This document shows positions 1 through 8,621 of a stretch of 52,676 nt of DNA, piece by piece. A model generated the notes under the pieces. That model was not told where the DNA came from. It saw only the letters and a program-made list of their open reading frames with translations, and ran no database searches. Origin of the DNA: Gammaproteobacteria bacterium (GTDB taxonomy: Bacteria; Pseudomonadota; Gammaproteobacteria; Eutrophobiales; Eutrophobiaceae). The number at the start of each line of letters is the position of its first letter. Position 1 is the first letter of the stretch. Position numbers and translations under genes: made by a program. The DNA is taken from positions 1 to 52,676 of the forward strand of contig QKIY01000007.1 of assembly GCA_003250975.1 (NCBI GenBank), given 5' to 3'.

Positions 1-327
1 GCACGGCGACAAGCCGAGGCCAGGGGCCATTCCTATCGCGAACAGGCGCTCAAGTTATTTCCCTGGGTATGCGGGCGATGTAAGCGAGAATTCACCCGCG
101 AGAACCTCAGCGAACTGACAGTCCATCACAAGGACCATGATCACGACAATAATCCAATGGATGGCAGTAACTGGGAATTGCTGTGTCTCTATTGTCATGA
201 TAATGAACATATGAAATATCTTGATGCTCAGAATTCAAAGGTCACCGCCAGTAACGAGCTTGAGCGAAAACGCGCCACTTCAAGGCCTTTCGAGAAGTTG
301 AAAGATTTGTTAAATAAAAAATCATAG
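1..327 (+). CDS. yajD: YajD-type HNH nuclease (5' end outside window)
   Basis: Frame 1 is open from the first base to a TAG at 325-327, giving 108 residues without a start, so the gene begins upstream of the window. The product shows the small HNH pattern of the YajD family: a CGRC zinc pair, VHHKDHDHDNNPMDGSNWELLC with the paired histidines and the central asparagine, then CHDNEH closing the metal site. E. coli YajD is about 115 residues, so only a few residues are probably missing. HNH folds of this size nick or cut DNA or RNA, but the substrate of YajD is not known. The C-terminal 30 residues are basic and probably extend beyond the nuclease core. Confidence 0.85.
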   Translation, partial: ARRQAEARGHSYREQALKLFPWVCGRCKREFTRENLSELTVHHKDHDHDNNPMDGSNWELLCLYCHDNEHMKYLDAQNSKVTASNELERKRATSRPFEKLKDLLNKKS

Positions 328-376
328 CCACGTCGAGAGCAGTCCTGAGATACCTCATATGCCTGGCAGTTAATTT

Positions 377-667
377 ATGCAGTTCAAAAACAGCCTAATC
401 CTGCTTGCGAGCATATGGCCGGTTCCCGCGGTCATAATCGCAATCATTGTCAGCTTCCTGTTCAGCGGCTGGCAACGCTGGTTGATGTTGTTCATCGGTC
501 CCGTCCTGTTCCTGTCGCCATGTATCATCTTTTTCAAGCAGATTGCCTACAATGAAAACATGCTGTTCGTGGCAATGATGGGGATCGCGTATCTATTTAC
601 CCTGGTCTATTACCCGATCCTGGTGATTACCGGAATTGTATTAATGATCAAACAAGACAAACGGTGA
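377..667 (+). CDS. Small three-helix membrane protein, unknown function
   Basis: A 96-residue protein not assigned to a family. Three hydrophobic stretches are visible: about residues 7-29, 34-52 and 63-89. The tail MIKQDKR is positively charged, which suggests a cytoplasmic C-terminus. No catalytic motif is seen. It lies 50 bases downstream of yajD and 19 bases upstream of another small unknown gene on the same strand, so the three may be co-transcribed. The ATG at 377 has no strong ribosome site just before it. Coding support is the hydrophobic pattern and the tight fit between neighbours. Confidence 0.55.
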   Translation: MQFKNSLILLASIWPVPAVIIAIIVSFLFSGWQRWLMLFIGPVLFLSPCIIFFKQIAYNENMLFVAMMGIAYLFTLVYYPILVITGIVLMIKQDKR

Positions 668-686
668 ACGAAGGTAGTCACGAGCA

Positions 687-989
687 ATGACTGATACAGA
701 ACACGAAGATAACCTGGAACAGGACATCGCCGATGACGCATCACAGGCGCGGGAACTGGCTGCGCTGTTCGGTGAGGCGATCGTAGAACAGGCGCGCATG
801 GTAGATATTGCCGACCTGAACATGACCGATCAAATGACTGCCGCGATAGGCGACGGGATTAAACACTTAAAGCAGTTGAAGGGTTCGCCTGAACAACAAA
901 GGCAATGGATGGAGAAACAGGAAGCGGGCCTGCGACTTTTACTGTGCCTGTGGATCATGGATATGGGTTTGCTTGACAAGATCAAGTAA
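687..989 (+). CDS. Small acidic helical protein, unknown function
   Basis: A 100-residue soluble protein with an acidic N-terminal third (MTDTEHEDNLEQDIADDA) followed by amphipathic helical sequence and a hydrophobic end (LRLLLCLWIMDMGLLDKIK). I do not recognise the family and see no catalytic motif. The start is supported by its position 19 bases after the preceding gene and by an AAGG stretch about 12 bases upstream. It is convergent with the phosphoribosyltransferase gene on the other strand, with only 24 bases between the stop codons. Confidence 0.55.
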   Translation: MTDTEHEDNLEQDIADDASQARELAALFGEAIVEQARMVDIADLNMTDQMTAAIGDGIKHLKQLKGSPEQQRQWMEKQEAGLRLLLCLWIMDMGLLDKIK

Positions 990-1013
990 GACCGCGAAAG
1001 AAAATTAAAAAGA

Positions 1014-1697
1014 TTAATGAAACTGCTGGATGGTCTCCATGACCTCATCTTCCGTAACATCGGTCCAGTGCTCGTAGGCATCGGCGACGGCGAAGCTGTA
1101 ACCGCTGCGCAGATTGGCGCAGTATATGGCATCTACCATTTCCACGAGACGGTTAAGCGCATCGGCATGCGCGGTGGGTACAGCGAGGATGATTGCTTTT
1201 GCCATTGCCTTTTGCAGCGCCAGGATGGCGGCGCGCATGGTGGAACCCGCGGCAATGCCGTCATCTACCAGGATGGTGGTCATGTTTTCAAGTTCTGGGA
1301 AGGGTTTGTCGCCTCGGAAACGTTGTACGCGCCGCTCGACCTTTTCCCGCGCCGTGTTGATGGCCGATTGAATTGATGCCTCATCCAGCCTGGTGGACGC
1401 GGCGAGGTCTGGATTGATCCATTCGGTACCGTCAAAGGCGACGGCCCCGAAACCGGATTCCGTCGTCCAGGGATACAGGACCTTGCTGACCGGCATGATG
1501 TCAAACCTGAGTTGCAACCGCGCCGCGATGACCACGGCGACCGGCACCCCACCGGCCGGAATCCCCAGCACGATAGCATCTTCGCGGTGATAGTCACGCA
1601 TCATACCGGCGAGTCTTTCACCGGCATCTTCCCGGTTATGGAAGACGTGAACACGGTCTTCCAGCTCCGGCAGGTGATGAATCTTCGAGGAATTCAT
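1014..1697 (-). CDS. Phosphoribosyltransferase family protein
   Basis: A 227-residue protein with the type I phosphoribosyltransferase signature TTILVDDGIAAGSTM in its middle: a hydrophobic strand, two acidic residues, and the PRPP-binding loop. The N-terminal part carries VLGIPAGGVPVAVVIAARL, typical of the family's dimer/PPi-loop region. Members of this subgroup (ComF/PRT-like, about 210-230 aa) are widespread; the accepted base is usually unknown, so I give no substrate. The gene reads away from the host-attachment-type gene at 1817. Its ATG is preceded by AGGGG five bases upstream, and a TATAAT hexamer lies about 18 bases before the start, which implies a very short leader. Confidence 0.85.
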   Translation of the reverse strand: MNSSKIHHLPELEDRVHVFHNREDAGERLAGMMRDYHREDAIVLGIPAGGVPVAVVIAARLQLRFDIMPVSKVLYPWTTESGFGAVAFDGTEWINPDLAASTRLDEASIQSAINTAREKVERRVQRFRGDKPFPELENMTTILVDDGIAAGSTMRAAILALQKAMAKAIILAVPTAHADALNRLVEMVDAIYCANLRSGYSFAVADAYEHWTDVTEDEVMETIQQFH

Positions 1698-1714
1698 GAG
1701 TGCCCCTTTTTAGA

Positions 1715-1769
1715 ATTATAACAGTGAGGGCACAGGGGCATGAATTATTCATGGCAGAAAGCGTATAAT
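1715..1769. promoter_or_regulatory. Divergent promoters sharing a 15-bp palindrome
   Basis: Two perfect TATAAT hexamers face away from each other: minus strand at 1720-1715 for the phosphoribosyltransferase and plus strand at 1764-1769 for the gene at 1817. Between them lies a perfect palindrome, CATGAATTATTCATG (1739-1753), covering the expected -35 zones of both. Neither -35 matches the consensus well, which suits an activator or a shared repressor binding the palindrome. The promoters are seen in the sequence; the operator role is inferred. Confidence 0.5.
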
Positions 1770-1816
1770 ATTATTTTTTTGATTCCCACAATCTGACTGC
1801 GAAGAATAATAAAACA

Positions 1817-2233
1817 ATGAGTGATACCACGACATGGGCCGTCCTGGCAGACGGCATTTATATCCGGATCATGGTCAATACCGGTAATGGAAATCGGCTT
1901 GTGCCGTTACGGACCGATGATTTTGAACACACCAGCAAGCTGACCTATGCCATGGTAGTTAGCAAACGGCAGGTACCCACAGAGGCAGGCAGTACCAAAA
2001 AATGGGATTATTACGGGTTGCTGGCGGACTTCCTGGCACAGGAATACGAGAAGAAGGCCTTTGACGCTCTGGTGCTCGCCGCACCGGGAAAAGTGCTCAA
2101 GGCCCTGCACAAGGTCCTGCCGACGGAGGTAGAGGACGCGGTCATTGGGGAACTGAAGGAAGACCTGCTGGCAAAATCCGTCGATGTACTTGAGAAAGTG
2201 CTGGGCGAGATAATTGAAGGCAAACAAAAGTAA
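1817..2233 (+). CDS. Host-attachment (baeRF-like) family protein
   Basis: A 138-residue protein beginning TTWAVLADGIYIRIMVN, the pattern of the 'protein required for attachment to host cells' family, a baeRF-type release-factor-like fold. The family name comes from early plant-association genetics, and the biochemical role is unproven; the fold resembles the archaeo-eukaryotic release factor core domain. The central YYGLLADFLAQEYEKKAFDALVLAAPGKVLKAL and the helical C-terminus fit the family. There is no signal peptide or membrane segment, so it should be cytoplasmic. It is transcribed from the perfect -10 at 1764 and sits alone on its strand before the pterin dehydratase. Confidence 0.75.
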   Translation: MSDTTTWAVLADGIYIRIMVNTGNGNRLVPLRTDDFEHTSKLTYAMVVSKRQVPTEAGSTKKWDYYGLLADFLAQEYEKKAFDALVLAAPGKVLKALHKVLPTEVEDAVIGELKEDLLAKSVDVLEKVLGEIIEGKQK

Positions 2234-2285
2234 GCAAGGAAAAAAATAATTACAGAATAAATTCCCATTAAATTGTTTTACAGCG

Positions 2286-2621
2286 ATGATCGAATTGAAA
2301 GACAGGACCTGCGAGGCGTGCCGTGTCGGCGCGCCACTGGTTACGCCGGAGGAGATCGCGGAATTAAAGCCGCAGATCCCTGACTGGGAGATTCTTGAAC
2401 TTGATGGTATGCAACGCCTGGTGCGTACTTTCAAGTTCGGGAATTTCAGGGAGGCACTGGACTTTACGATGAAGGTAGGCGAAATTGCCGAGGACCAGGG
2501 TCATCACCCGACCATTACCACGGAATGGGGCAAAGTCACCGTTACTTGGTGGAGCCGCAAGATCAAGGGTCTGCATGTGAGTGACTTCATCATGGCCGCC
2601 AGGACCGACGATCTCCTGTAA
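2286..2621 (+). CDS. phhB: 4a-hydroxytetrahydrobiopterin dehydratase (pterin carbinolamine dehydratase)
   Basis: A 111-residue protein, the usual length for this enzyme. The active-site motif EDQGHHP (about residues 74-80) carries the two catalytic histidines, and a third conserved stretch, VTVTWWSRKIKGLHVSDFIMA, follows. The enzyme dehydrates 4a-hydroxytetrahydrobiopterin, so that the cofactor of aromatic amino-acid hydroxylases can be recycled; in bacteria it can also act in pterin turnover more broadly. No phenylalanine hydroxylase gene is in this window. The ATG follows the previous stop by about 50 bases, with only a weak ribosome site. Confidence 0.92.
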   Translation: MIELKDRTCEACRVGAPLVTPEEIAELKPQIPDWEILELDGMQRLVRTFKFGNFREALDFTMKVGEIAEDQGHHPTITTEWGKVTVTWWSRKIKGLHVSDFIMAARTDDLL

Positions 2622-2670
2622 CACACCACGTGTTAAAAATAAAAAGTGAAACCTGACAAGGAATGTAACT

Positions 2671-3552
2671 TTGCCTGAAATAATATTGCCCGACGGGCGT
2701 CGCCTGAGATACGACACCTACGGTGACAGCTCGAGTTTCCCGATCATCTATTGTCACGGATTCCCTTCCTCGCGTCTTGAGGCCAGTCTCTTCGATACAG
2801 TGGCAAGCAAGGCAGGCGTCCGCTTAATTGCGCCGGACAGGCCGGGATTCGGTGAATCGGATTTCCAGGAAGGGCGGACTTTTTCAGACTGGCCACGTGA
2901 TGTTGCTGCATTGGCCGATCACCTGTTGCTGGGACGTTATGCCGTGTTGGGGATTTCCGGTGGCGCGCCCTATGCTGCTGTGTGTGGCATCACGCCGGAC
3001 AGGCGCTTGCTGCGGCTCGGCATTGTCTGTGGCCTGGGTCCCATCAACCAGGAGGGCGCCGCTACCGGCATGGGCCTGCCCGCCAGGGCGTTCATTGAGT
3101 TTTCAAGGTCATCGCCCTCGATGGCGATGTCAATCTATTCACATATTGTGGGTCCCCTGATGCATTTGTTTCCTGCATCGGTCGTTTCCATACTCAACCA
3201 TGGCGCACCTGAATGTGATCATCGCGTTTTCGATAATGAACACATAAGGAGTGTCTATGTCGAATCATTTCGCGAGGCCTTCCGGCAGGGTGGCGAGGGC
3301 CCGGCCGTAGATCTTCATCTTTATACCAGTGACTGGGATTTCGATCTCAAGGACGTCAGCGTGGAAACCTTACTCTGGCATGGTGAGGCCGATCACACGG
3401 TGCCGGTCGAGATGGGACGTTATTATGCGGCGTCGATACCGGGATGCCGCGCCAGATTTCTTCCCGGTGAAGGCCACTTCTCACTTCTCGACAAGGTGAT
3501 GCAGCAGGTGTTTCTGGCATTAAGGGGTATAAGAACGGTCCGCTTTGTGTAG
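2671..3552 (+). CDS. Alpha/beta hydrolase
   Basis: A 293-residue alpha/beta-hydrolase fold protein. It has the oxyanion region YCHGFPSSR, the fold motif LIAPDRPGFGESDF, the nucleophile elbow GISGGAP (serine in G-x-S-x-G form) and a late histidine in GEGHFSLLD; the acid residue is probably in HGEADHTVP. The substrate cannot be read from the sequence. Translation most likely starts at a TTG, chosen because AAGGA lies nine bases upstream and the protein N-terminus (MPEIILPDGRRLRY) matches family members. The gene converges on rhlE across about 55 bases. Confidence 0.88.
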   Translation: MPEIILPDGRRLRYDTYGDSSSFPIIYCHGFPSSRLEASLFDTVASKAGVRLIAPDRPGFGESDFQEGRTFSDWPRDVAALADHLLLGRYAVLGISGGAPYAAVCGITPDRRLLRLGIVCGLGPINQEGAATGMGLPARAFIEFSRSSPSMAMSIYSHIVGPLMHLFPASVVSILNHGAPECDHRVFDNEHIRSVYVESFREAFRQGGEGPAVDLHLYTSDWDFDLKDVSVETLLWHGEADHTVPVEMGRYYAASIPGCRARFLPGEGHFSLLDKVMQQVFLALRGIRTVRFV

Positions 3553-3608
3553 GCCGTCTGTTTAAGTGGCCAGATTCCATTCTATTAATATTGGCCGGCA
3601 GTAAAAGC

Positions 3609-4964
3609 TTAAACCGGCCTCATGGCAAGTCCAGCATTGCCCGCAGACCTGGGCCCCTGGCCAGGCTTATTGTTCCGTTTTCCTGAACCGTTCGGCTTGC
3701 GCGAACTGCCGCGCGCCGTTTGTTCATTGGCAGTACCTTGCCGGTTTTTCCCATGGCGACTTTTTGGGGTTCTTTTCGGAGTGCGGTGTGAGTTGCGGGC
3801 CACACTGCCAGGTGTGGTTTCACTTACACCTTGATACGGAGTAAAGCCGTCGATTTCCTCGCGTTCGATCCTGCGGCTAATCAGTTGTTCAATGGCATGC
3901 AGTTGTTTTTCTTCATCGGCACTGACCAGGGAGATGGCATGTCCGCTGGCGCCGGCGCGGCCGGTGCGGCCTATACGGTGGATATAATCTTCCGCGACAT
4001 GCGGTAAATCGAAGTTAACGACCTTGGAGAGCTGGATAATATCTATTCCTCTTGAGGCGATATCCGTTGCCACCAGGATCTGAATCCTGTTCTTTTTAAA
4101 ACCGGCCAGGACCTTCGTGCGCTGTGCCTGGCTTTTATTACCGTGTATGGCCGCCGCCTGGATGTTGTCACGCGACAGGTGCTTGACCAGTTTATCGGCG
4201 CCGTGCTTGGTACGGCTGAAGACGAGTGCCTGAAACCAGTTCTCTGAGCGGATCAGGTGGCTGAGTAATTCCGGCTTGCGTGCCTTGTCTACAATATGGA
4301 CCTTCTGGATTATGGCTGCGACCGTGCTGTTCCGGGGGGAGATATCAATCTCGACCGGTTTGTTCATGATGCCTTTGGCAAGTTGCCGTATTTCGCTGGA
4401 GAAGGTGGCGGAGAACATCAGGGTCTGGCGCTGTTTTGGCAGCAGGCCCATGATCTTCTTGATATCGGTGATAAAGCCCATGTCCAGCATACGGTCGGCC
4501 TCGTCAAGGACAAGGACCTCCAGGTCGTTGAAGCGGATAACTCCCTGCTGATAAAGGTCGAGCAGGCGGCCCGGTGTAGCGACAAGTACATCCACGCCAT
4601 GACGTAGTTTCATGATTTGCTGTTTAATGCTTACGCCGCCAAACACTGTCGCCGATCGCACTTGCTGGTATTTGCCATAGTTGACGACACTGTCCAGAAC
4701 CTGTGCAGCGAGTTCGCGCGTGGGTGTCAGCACCAGTGCGCGCACGTGGTTGGGTCTTGCCGATGATTTGTGGCCGAGTCGTTGTAACACCGGCAAGATG
4801 AAGCCGGCAGTCTTACCCGTGCCGGTCTGTGCTGCAGCCATTAAGTCGCGGCCTTCCAATACGGCGGGGATAGCCCGTGCCTGGATCGGTGTTGGCGTGG
4901 TATAGCCGGTAGCGCGCACGGCGCGCAGCAGTGATTCGGAGAGTCCGAGTTTTTCAAAAGTCAT
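3609..4964 (-). CDS. rhlE: DEAD-box ATP-dependent RNA helicase RhlE
   Basis: A 451-residue RNA helicase with the complete DEAD-box set in order: Q motif (FEKLGL...YTTPTPIQ), Walker [22 protein letters not shown], and HRIGRTGR. The C-terminal 70 residues are basic, low in complexity and rich in Ser, Arg and Gly, as in RhlE proteins, and probably help RNA binding. RhlE remodels ribosomal precursor RNA and acts with the RNA degradation machinery. AGGAAAACAGA precedes the ATG. The 442 bases before the start hold no other convincing gene, so a long leader is possible, as seen for cold-induced helicases. Confidence 0.93.
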   Translation of the reverse strand: MTFEKLGLSESLLRAVRATGYTTPTPIQARAIPAVLEGRDLMAAAQTGTGKTAGFILPVLQRLGHKSSARPNHVRALVLTPTRELAAQVLDSVVNYGKYQQVRSATVFGGVSIKQQIMKLRHGVDVLVATPGRLLDLYQQGVIRFNDLEVLVLDEADRMLDMGFITDIKKIMGLLPKQRQTLMFSATFSSEIRQLAKGIMNKPVEIDISPRNSTVAAIIQKVHIVDKARKPELLSHLIRSENWFQALVFSRTKHGADKLVKHLSRDNIQAAAIHGNKSQAQRTKVLAGFKKNRIQILVATDIASRGIDIIQLSKVVNFDLPHVAEDYIHRIGRTGRAGASGHAISLVSADEEKQLHAIEQLISRRIEREEIDGFTPYQGVSETTPGSVARNSHRTPKRTPKSRHGKNRQGTANEQTARGSSRKPNGSGKRNNKPGQGPRSAGNAGLAMRPV

Positions 4965-5406
4965 TCTGTTTTCCTGAAGTTCAAAAGTTTGCCACTGTGC
5001 CGGACGCCTTGTCAGGCAGTTCCGATGCAGATGGCTTGAGTGTGGCCCAGTGAAATCTGTCCCTGTTCAAGCGCGCTATAGCGCGTTATATCCGGGGCAT
5101 GGAGTTAGCTTTGCCGGTTCGTGTGTCCATAAGACACATGCGGCATTCAATAATTGGCTCTCTGAAAGGAGGGACAGTTGGACCCGGTGCAGGGATTGCT
5201 ATTGATGCCAGGCAAGACCTGATGAGGCAAACTTACAACTAGAGATGACGCACTGGTTCCCGTATTTGGATAACCAGGTACGCGCACTCTAACACATCGA
5301 GCTGTATTAAGTACGATTTATTTCTCAAGCCTGCCTTGTGCTGAATTTTCATCAGTATGAACTAGACTTGAATATGTAAATACGCTCACGATAGAGGAGA
5401 AAAACA
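4965..5406. other. 442-base gene-free stretch between rhlE and the ACT gene
   Basis: Both flanking genes read outward, so this region must hold both promoters. It contains a perfect 14-bp palindrome, CGCGCTATAGCGCG, at 5072-5085, the strongest structure here. A 47-codon open frame (5099-5242, plus strand) has no good ribosome site and resembles nothing I know, so I do not call it a gene. A near-perfect ribosome site (AGAGGAGAAA) ends the stretch before the ACT gene. No riboswitch or structured RNA was recognised. Confidence 0.4.
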
Positions 5407-5823
5407 ATGGCATACCGGGTTCGCAAGGTAAATTATTGCAAGATGATGGTGCCAAGCCGTGCCGGCCAGGGCGAAAAGATTCTGGGCGCCATCAAGGACG
5501 CAGGCATCAACATGTTGGCCTTCACCGGTTTTCCGGCGGGTGGCGGCAAGTCCCAGGTTGATTTTATCGCTGACAAAATGGCACCTATCCGAAAACTGGG
5601 GAAAAAGGAAGGCTGGCGTCTTAGTGATATCAAAAAGGCCTTCCTTGTACAGGGCAATGATGAGACAGGAGCAATTCACAAGGTGATCAAACGGATGGCG
5701 GATGCGAAGATCAATATTGTCGCGGTAGATGCCGTTGCCGCGGGTGCAGGCCGCTATGGCATGATAATTTGGGTCAAGCCAAAGGACTACCGGGCAGCAT
5801 CGCGTGTCCTGAATGCAAAGTAA
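5407..5823 (+). CDS. ACT-domain-like small-molecule sensor protein
   Basis: A 138-residue protein that looks like two ACT-type beta-alpha-beta units. The first is around residues 10-70 (VPSRAGQGEKILGAIKDAGINMLAFTGFP), the second around 75-135 (GAIHKVIKRMADAKINIVAVDAVAAGAGRYGMIIWV). ACT domains bind amino acids or other small ligands and often regulate a partner enzyme, but no catalytic domain is attached here. The ligand is unknown. The start has an excellent ribosome site (AGAGGAGAAAAACA). The next gene, MarC-like, follows after 30 bases on the same strand. Confidence 0.7.
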   Translation: MAYRVRKVNYCKMMVPSRAGQGEKILGAIKDAGINMLAFTGFPAGGGKSQVDFIADKMAPIRKLGKKEGWRLSDIKKAFLVQGNDETGAIHKVIKRMADAKINIVAVDAVAAGAGRYGMIIWVKPKDYRAASRVLNAK

Positions 5824-5853
5824 AGACTGTTATTAATCATAAGCTGCCAGTTT

Positions 5854-6474
5854 ATGCCTGATGTATTAAACGCCCTGGTCGTCCTGTTCATTGTCCTCGA
5901 TCCCGTCGGCGTCGCCTGGATGTTTACCTTGCTGACGGCGAGACTCGATTCAGGCCGACAACGGCGCATGGCTGTTCGCGGTGTCATGCTGGCAACCATT
6001 ATCATGTTTGTCTTTTTCTTCCTGGGTGACGGCTTGCTGAGATGGATGGGGATCTCTCTCCCGGCCTTCCGTATCGCCGGTGGCATCCTGCTGTTTCTTC
6101 TCTCACTCGAGATGGTGTTCGCACGCCAGTCAGGTTTGCGATCAACAACAATGGGCGAGCAACAGGAGGCTGAACAGCGGCAGGACATCTCCGTTTTTCC
6201 GTTGGCGTTTCCCCTGCTTGCAGGACCGGGGGCGCTGACCACCGTGTTGTTGATGGCAGGGCAGGTCGATAATGTGACGGAACAGCTTTATATGAGTGGC
6301 GTGATCATCGTGATCTGCTCCATTACCTTGGTGTCATTACTACTTGCCCGGCCGATTTCCGTATTGCTCGGGGAAACCGGCGCAAATGTGATCAGCCGCC
6401 TGCTCGGCCTGGTCCTGGCCGCCCTGGCTGTACAATACGTGATAGACGGTATACGCCAGAGTTTCTTTGTGTAA
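5854..6474 (+). CDS. MarC family integral membrane protein
   Basis: A 206-residue membrane protein with about six hydrophobic helices. LNALVVLFIVLDPVG near the N-terminus and FPLAFPLLAGPGALTTVLL in the second half are the two internally related MarC/SNARE-associated signatures, each with conserved Pro and Gly. The family name comes from the multiple antibiotic resistance locus, but MarC itself is not needed for that resistance and its transported substrate, if any, is unknown. The gene sits in a same-strand run with the ACT, thiamine-binding and Na/Pi genes. Confidence 0.9.
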   Translation: MPDVLNALVVLFIVLDPVGVAWMFTLLTARLDSGRQRRMAVRGVMLATIIMFVFFFLGDGLLRWMGISLPAFRIAGGILLFLLSLEMVFARQSGLRSTTMGEQQEAEQRQDISVFPLAFPLLAGPGALTTVLLMAGQVDNVTEQLYMSGVIIVICSITLVSLLLARPISVLLGETGANVISRLLGLVLAALAVQYVIDGIRQSFFV

Positions 6475-6513
6475 ACAAAATGAGTTGGAAGATAATTAAC
6501 AGGAAGTCCATTC

Positions 6514-6792
6514 ATGAAAGCTACGGCTGAATTACAGGTGGTGCCGATTGGCACCGGCGTATCTGTCAGAAAAGAAATAGCCCGCGTTGTCGAACTGCTC
6601 CAGGGTCAAGGATTTATCCTTGAGACCCATGCTGCTGGCACCGACATCGAGGGAGAGCTCGAAGAGATCCTTGCCGCTGTCGGAGTTATACACGAGACAC
6701 TGCACAGGGAAGGAAACGTCCGCCTGATAAGTTTCCTGAAACTCGAAACCAGAACGGACAAACCACCGACACTCGCAGGTAAGCGTCTGTAG
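6514..6792 (+). CDS. MTH1187/YqgV family thiamine-binding-type protein
   Basis: A 92-residue protein with the family pattern: AELQVVPIGTG at the N-terminus, VRKEIARVVELL, LETHAAGTDIEGELEEIL and a final strand RLISFLKLETR. Members form a ferredoxin-like fold that assembles into tetramers; several bind thiamine or related molecules, and others have no known ligand. It has no signal sequence. AGGAAG lies about eight bases before the ATG, and the Na/Pi symporter starts only 16 bases after its stop, so the two are very probably co-transcribed. Confidence 0.85.
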   Translation: MKATAELQVVPIGTGVSVRKEIARVVELLQGQGFILETHAAGTDIEGELEEILAAVGVIHETLHREGNVRLISFLKLETRTDKPPTLAGKRL

Positions 6793-6808
6793 AAACCCGC
6801 TTAATTCC

Positions 6809-8482
6809 ATGTTGCAGCAGATAGAATTGTGGGGTTTCCTGGCAGGACTTGGGTTGTTCCTGTTGGGGATGTACATGCTCGAGCAGGGCCTGCGCGGTCT
6901 GGGTTCCCGCGTGATGAAAAAATTCCTGCGCGAACAGACGAGTTCCCCCATCCGGGGCGTGATAACCGGCACCCTGGTGACCGCCTTCCTGCAAAGCAGT
7001 TCACTCGTCGGCCTTATTGTCCTCGCCTTTGTCGGTGCCGGGATCTTCGAGCTGCGCAACGCCCTCGGGATCATCTTCGGCAGTAATCTTGGCACGACCT
7101 TTACCGGCTGGATTGTTACCCTGATTGGCTTCAAGCTGAACCTTGGCACCTTTGCCCAGCCCATGCTGGCGCTGGGTGCGCTGGGCACCGTCTTTCTGAA
7201 GCAGGGGGAGAAACCGTATTTTTACAGTAATCTGCTGCTCGGTATCGGTCTGTTGCTCATGGGGCTGGGATTGATGACGGGTGCCTTTAATGCGCTTGCG
7301 GAAAACGTCGATGTCTCTGTCTTCCAGGGCCGTAACCTGTTTTATTACCTCTTTGCAGGTGTGTTTGTCACGGCGATCATCCAGTCCAGCTCGGTCTCCT
7401 TGATGATTATCCTAAGCGCCATGTACACCGGGATTATCGGCTTGAATGAGGCTGCGCCGTTTGTCATCGGCGCCGACCTCGGCACGACCAGTACCGTATT
7501 GCTGGGATCATTGAGAGGTCCCAGTGAAAAACGACGGGTTGCGTTCTCACACTTCTTCTTTAACGTGGTGACAGTTATTGTTGCATTGCTGTTATTGCCG
7601 GTACTGCTTTATTTTATTACTGGCATTATCGGCCTGACTGATCCCCTCTATGCCACCGTCGCATTTCACTCCCTGTTTAATGTAATCGGTATCCTGTTGT
7701 TTCTTCCTTTGGTAGGGCAATTTGCGCGTTTTCTGGAATGGCTGGTGCCTGTTACGGAAGAGGGGATGTGCGTATTCATCAAACAGGTTCCAGCTACGGT
7801 GACCGATGCGGCGATTGAAGCGATACGCAAGGAACTGCAGCTTATGTTTGCCCATTCCATGAAGCTGAATTTACATTGTTTCAAGATCGGTATAGAAAAC
7901 ATTTCCAGGGATGAACTGTTTATGAAAACCACACGCATGATTTATGAAGACAGTTATGCCATGTTGAAGCGGACCGGTGGGGAATTGCTCGGCTATACCT
8001 ACACAGTCCAGAAACACGCACAGGATGAGGAGGATATCCGCAAACTGACACAGTTGAACCATGCCATGCGCAACATCACGTATGCGGCGAAATTTATCAA
8101 GGATATCCGCCATAATCTCGCGGAATTTCGCCATTCGGTCTCGACGGTCATCGAGGCGAGTTACTCGGATTTAAGCAACCAGGTAAAACTCAACTATCGT
8201 AAACTGGCTGAATTGATTCTGAATAAAAATCCCGAACTGGCCATGGAGCATTATGAAGAACTCAGAAAGGATTTGCGCGCTGGTTATGAACGCTTTCTGC
8301 AGGCCATCTACCATGCATCAGCCGAGGCCAGTTTCGAAGATGAAGATATTTCCAGCCTGTTTCATGTTAACCGCGCCATTTATTTTTCAACTTCTGCACT
8401 GCTTGAGGCCGCATTCGTGATGTTGACAATAACGGGGGCAAAACCGCCTGAACAGGTCCCGCCTGTTATAGAGCAGGTATAA
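6809..8482 (+). CDS. Na+/phosphate cotransporter (NptA/PNaS family)
   Basis: A 557-residue protein. The N-terminal 310 residues hold two related membrane halves, each with the Na/Pi repeat signature: TAFLQSSSLVGLIVLAFVG in the first and TAIIQSSSVSLMIILSAM in the second. The QSSS motifs line the ion and phosphate path. The C-terminal 240 residues are soluble and helical and resemble a PhoU-type domain, which is common in bacterial members. Such transporters move phosphate with sodium; those with PhoU-like tails may export it. It is the last gene of the same-strand run starting at 5407. Confidence 0.9.
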   Translation: MLQQIELWGFLAGLGLFLLGMYMLEQGLRGLGSRVMKKFLREQTSSPIRGVITGTLVTAFLQSSSLVGLIVLAFVGAGIFELRNALGIIFGSNLGTTFTGWIVTLIGFKLNLGTFAQPMLALGALGTVFLKQGEKPYFYSNLLLGIGLLLMGLGLMTGAFNALAENVDVSVFQGRNLFYYLFAGVFVTAIIQSSSVSLMIILSAMYTGIIGLNEAAPFVIGADLGTTSTVLLGSLRGPSEKRRVAFSHFFFNVVTVIVALLLLPVLLYFITGIIGLTDPLYATVAFHSLFNVIGILLFLPLVGQFARFLEWLVPVTEEGMCVFIKQVPATVTDAAIEAIRKELQLMFAHSMKLNLHCFKIGIENISRDELFMKTTRMIYEDSYAMLKRTGGELLGYTYTVQKHAQDEEDIRKLTQLNHAMRNITYAAKFIKDIRHNLAEFRHSVSTVIEASYSDLSNQVKLNYRKLAELILNKNPELAMEHYEELRKDLRAGYERFLQAIYHASAEASFEDEDISSLFHVNRAIYFSTSALLEAAFVMLTITGAKPPEQVPPVIEQV

Positions 8483-8621
8483 TAAAGCGGTGTTACTGGT
8501 CATTATCGATCATTGTACAAGGCTTGGCATGGGAACGTCATAAGGCGTTATACTTGATAAACTGATCAGGATCAGGACGGAATACCTGAACCGAAGCAAC
8601 ATTAGTACGTGGCGGACGGCT
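8483..8621 (+). promoter_or_regulatory. Candidate promoter region for nfeD-slipin
   Basis: In the 139 bases before the NfeD gene, TTGGCA (8524-8529) and TATACT (8549-8554) could form a sigma-70 promoter, although the 19-base spacer is longer than ideal. No terminator with a clear T tract follows the Na/Pi gene. This is weak support only. Confidence 0.3.

Noticed and set aside
5099-5242. 47-codon open frame upstream of the ACT gene
   Set aside because: No ribosome site, no recognisable sequence and no clear conservation evidence.
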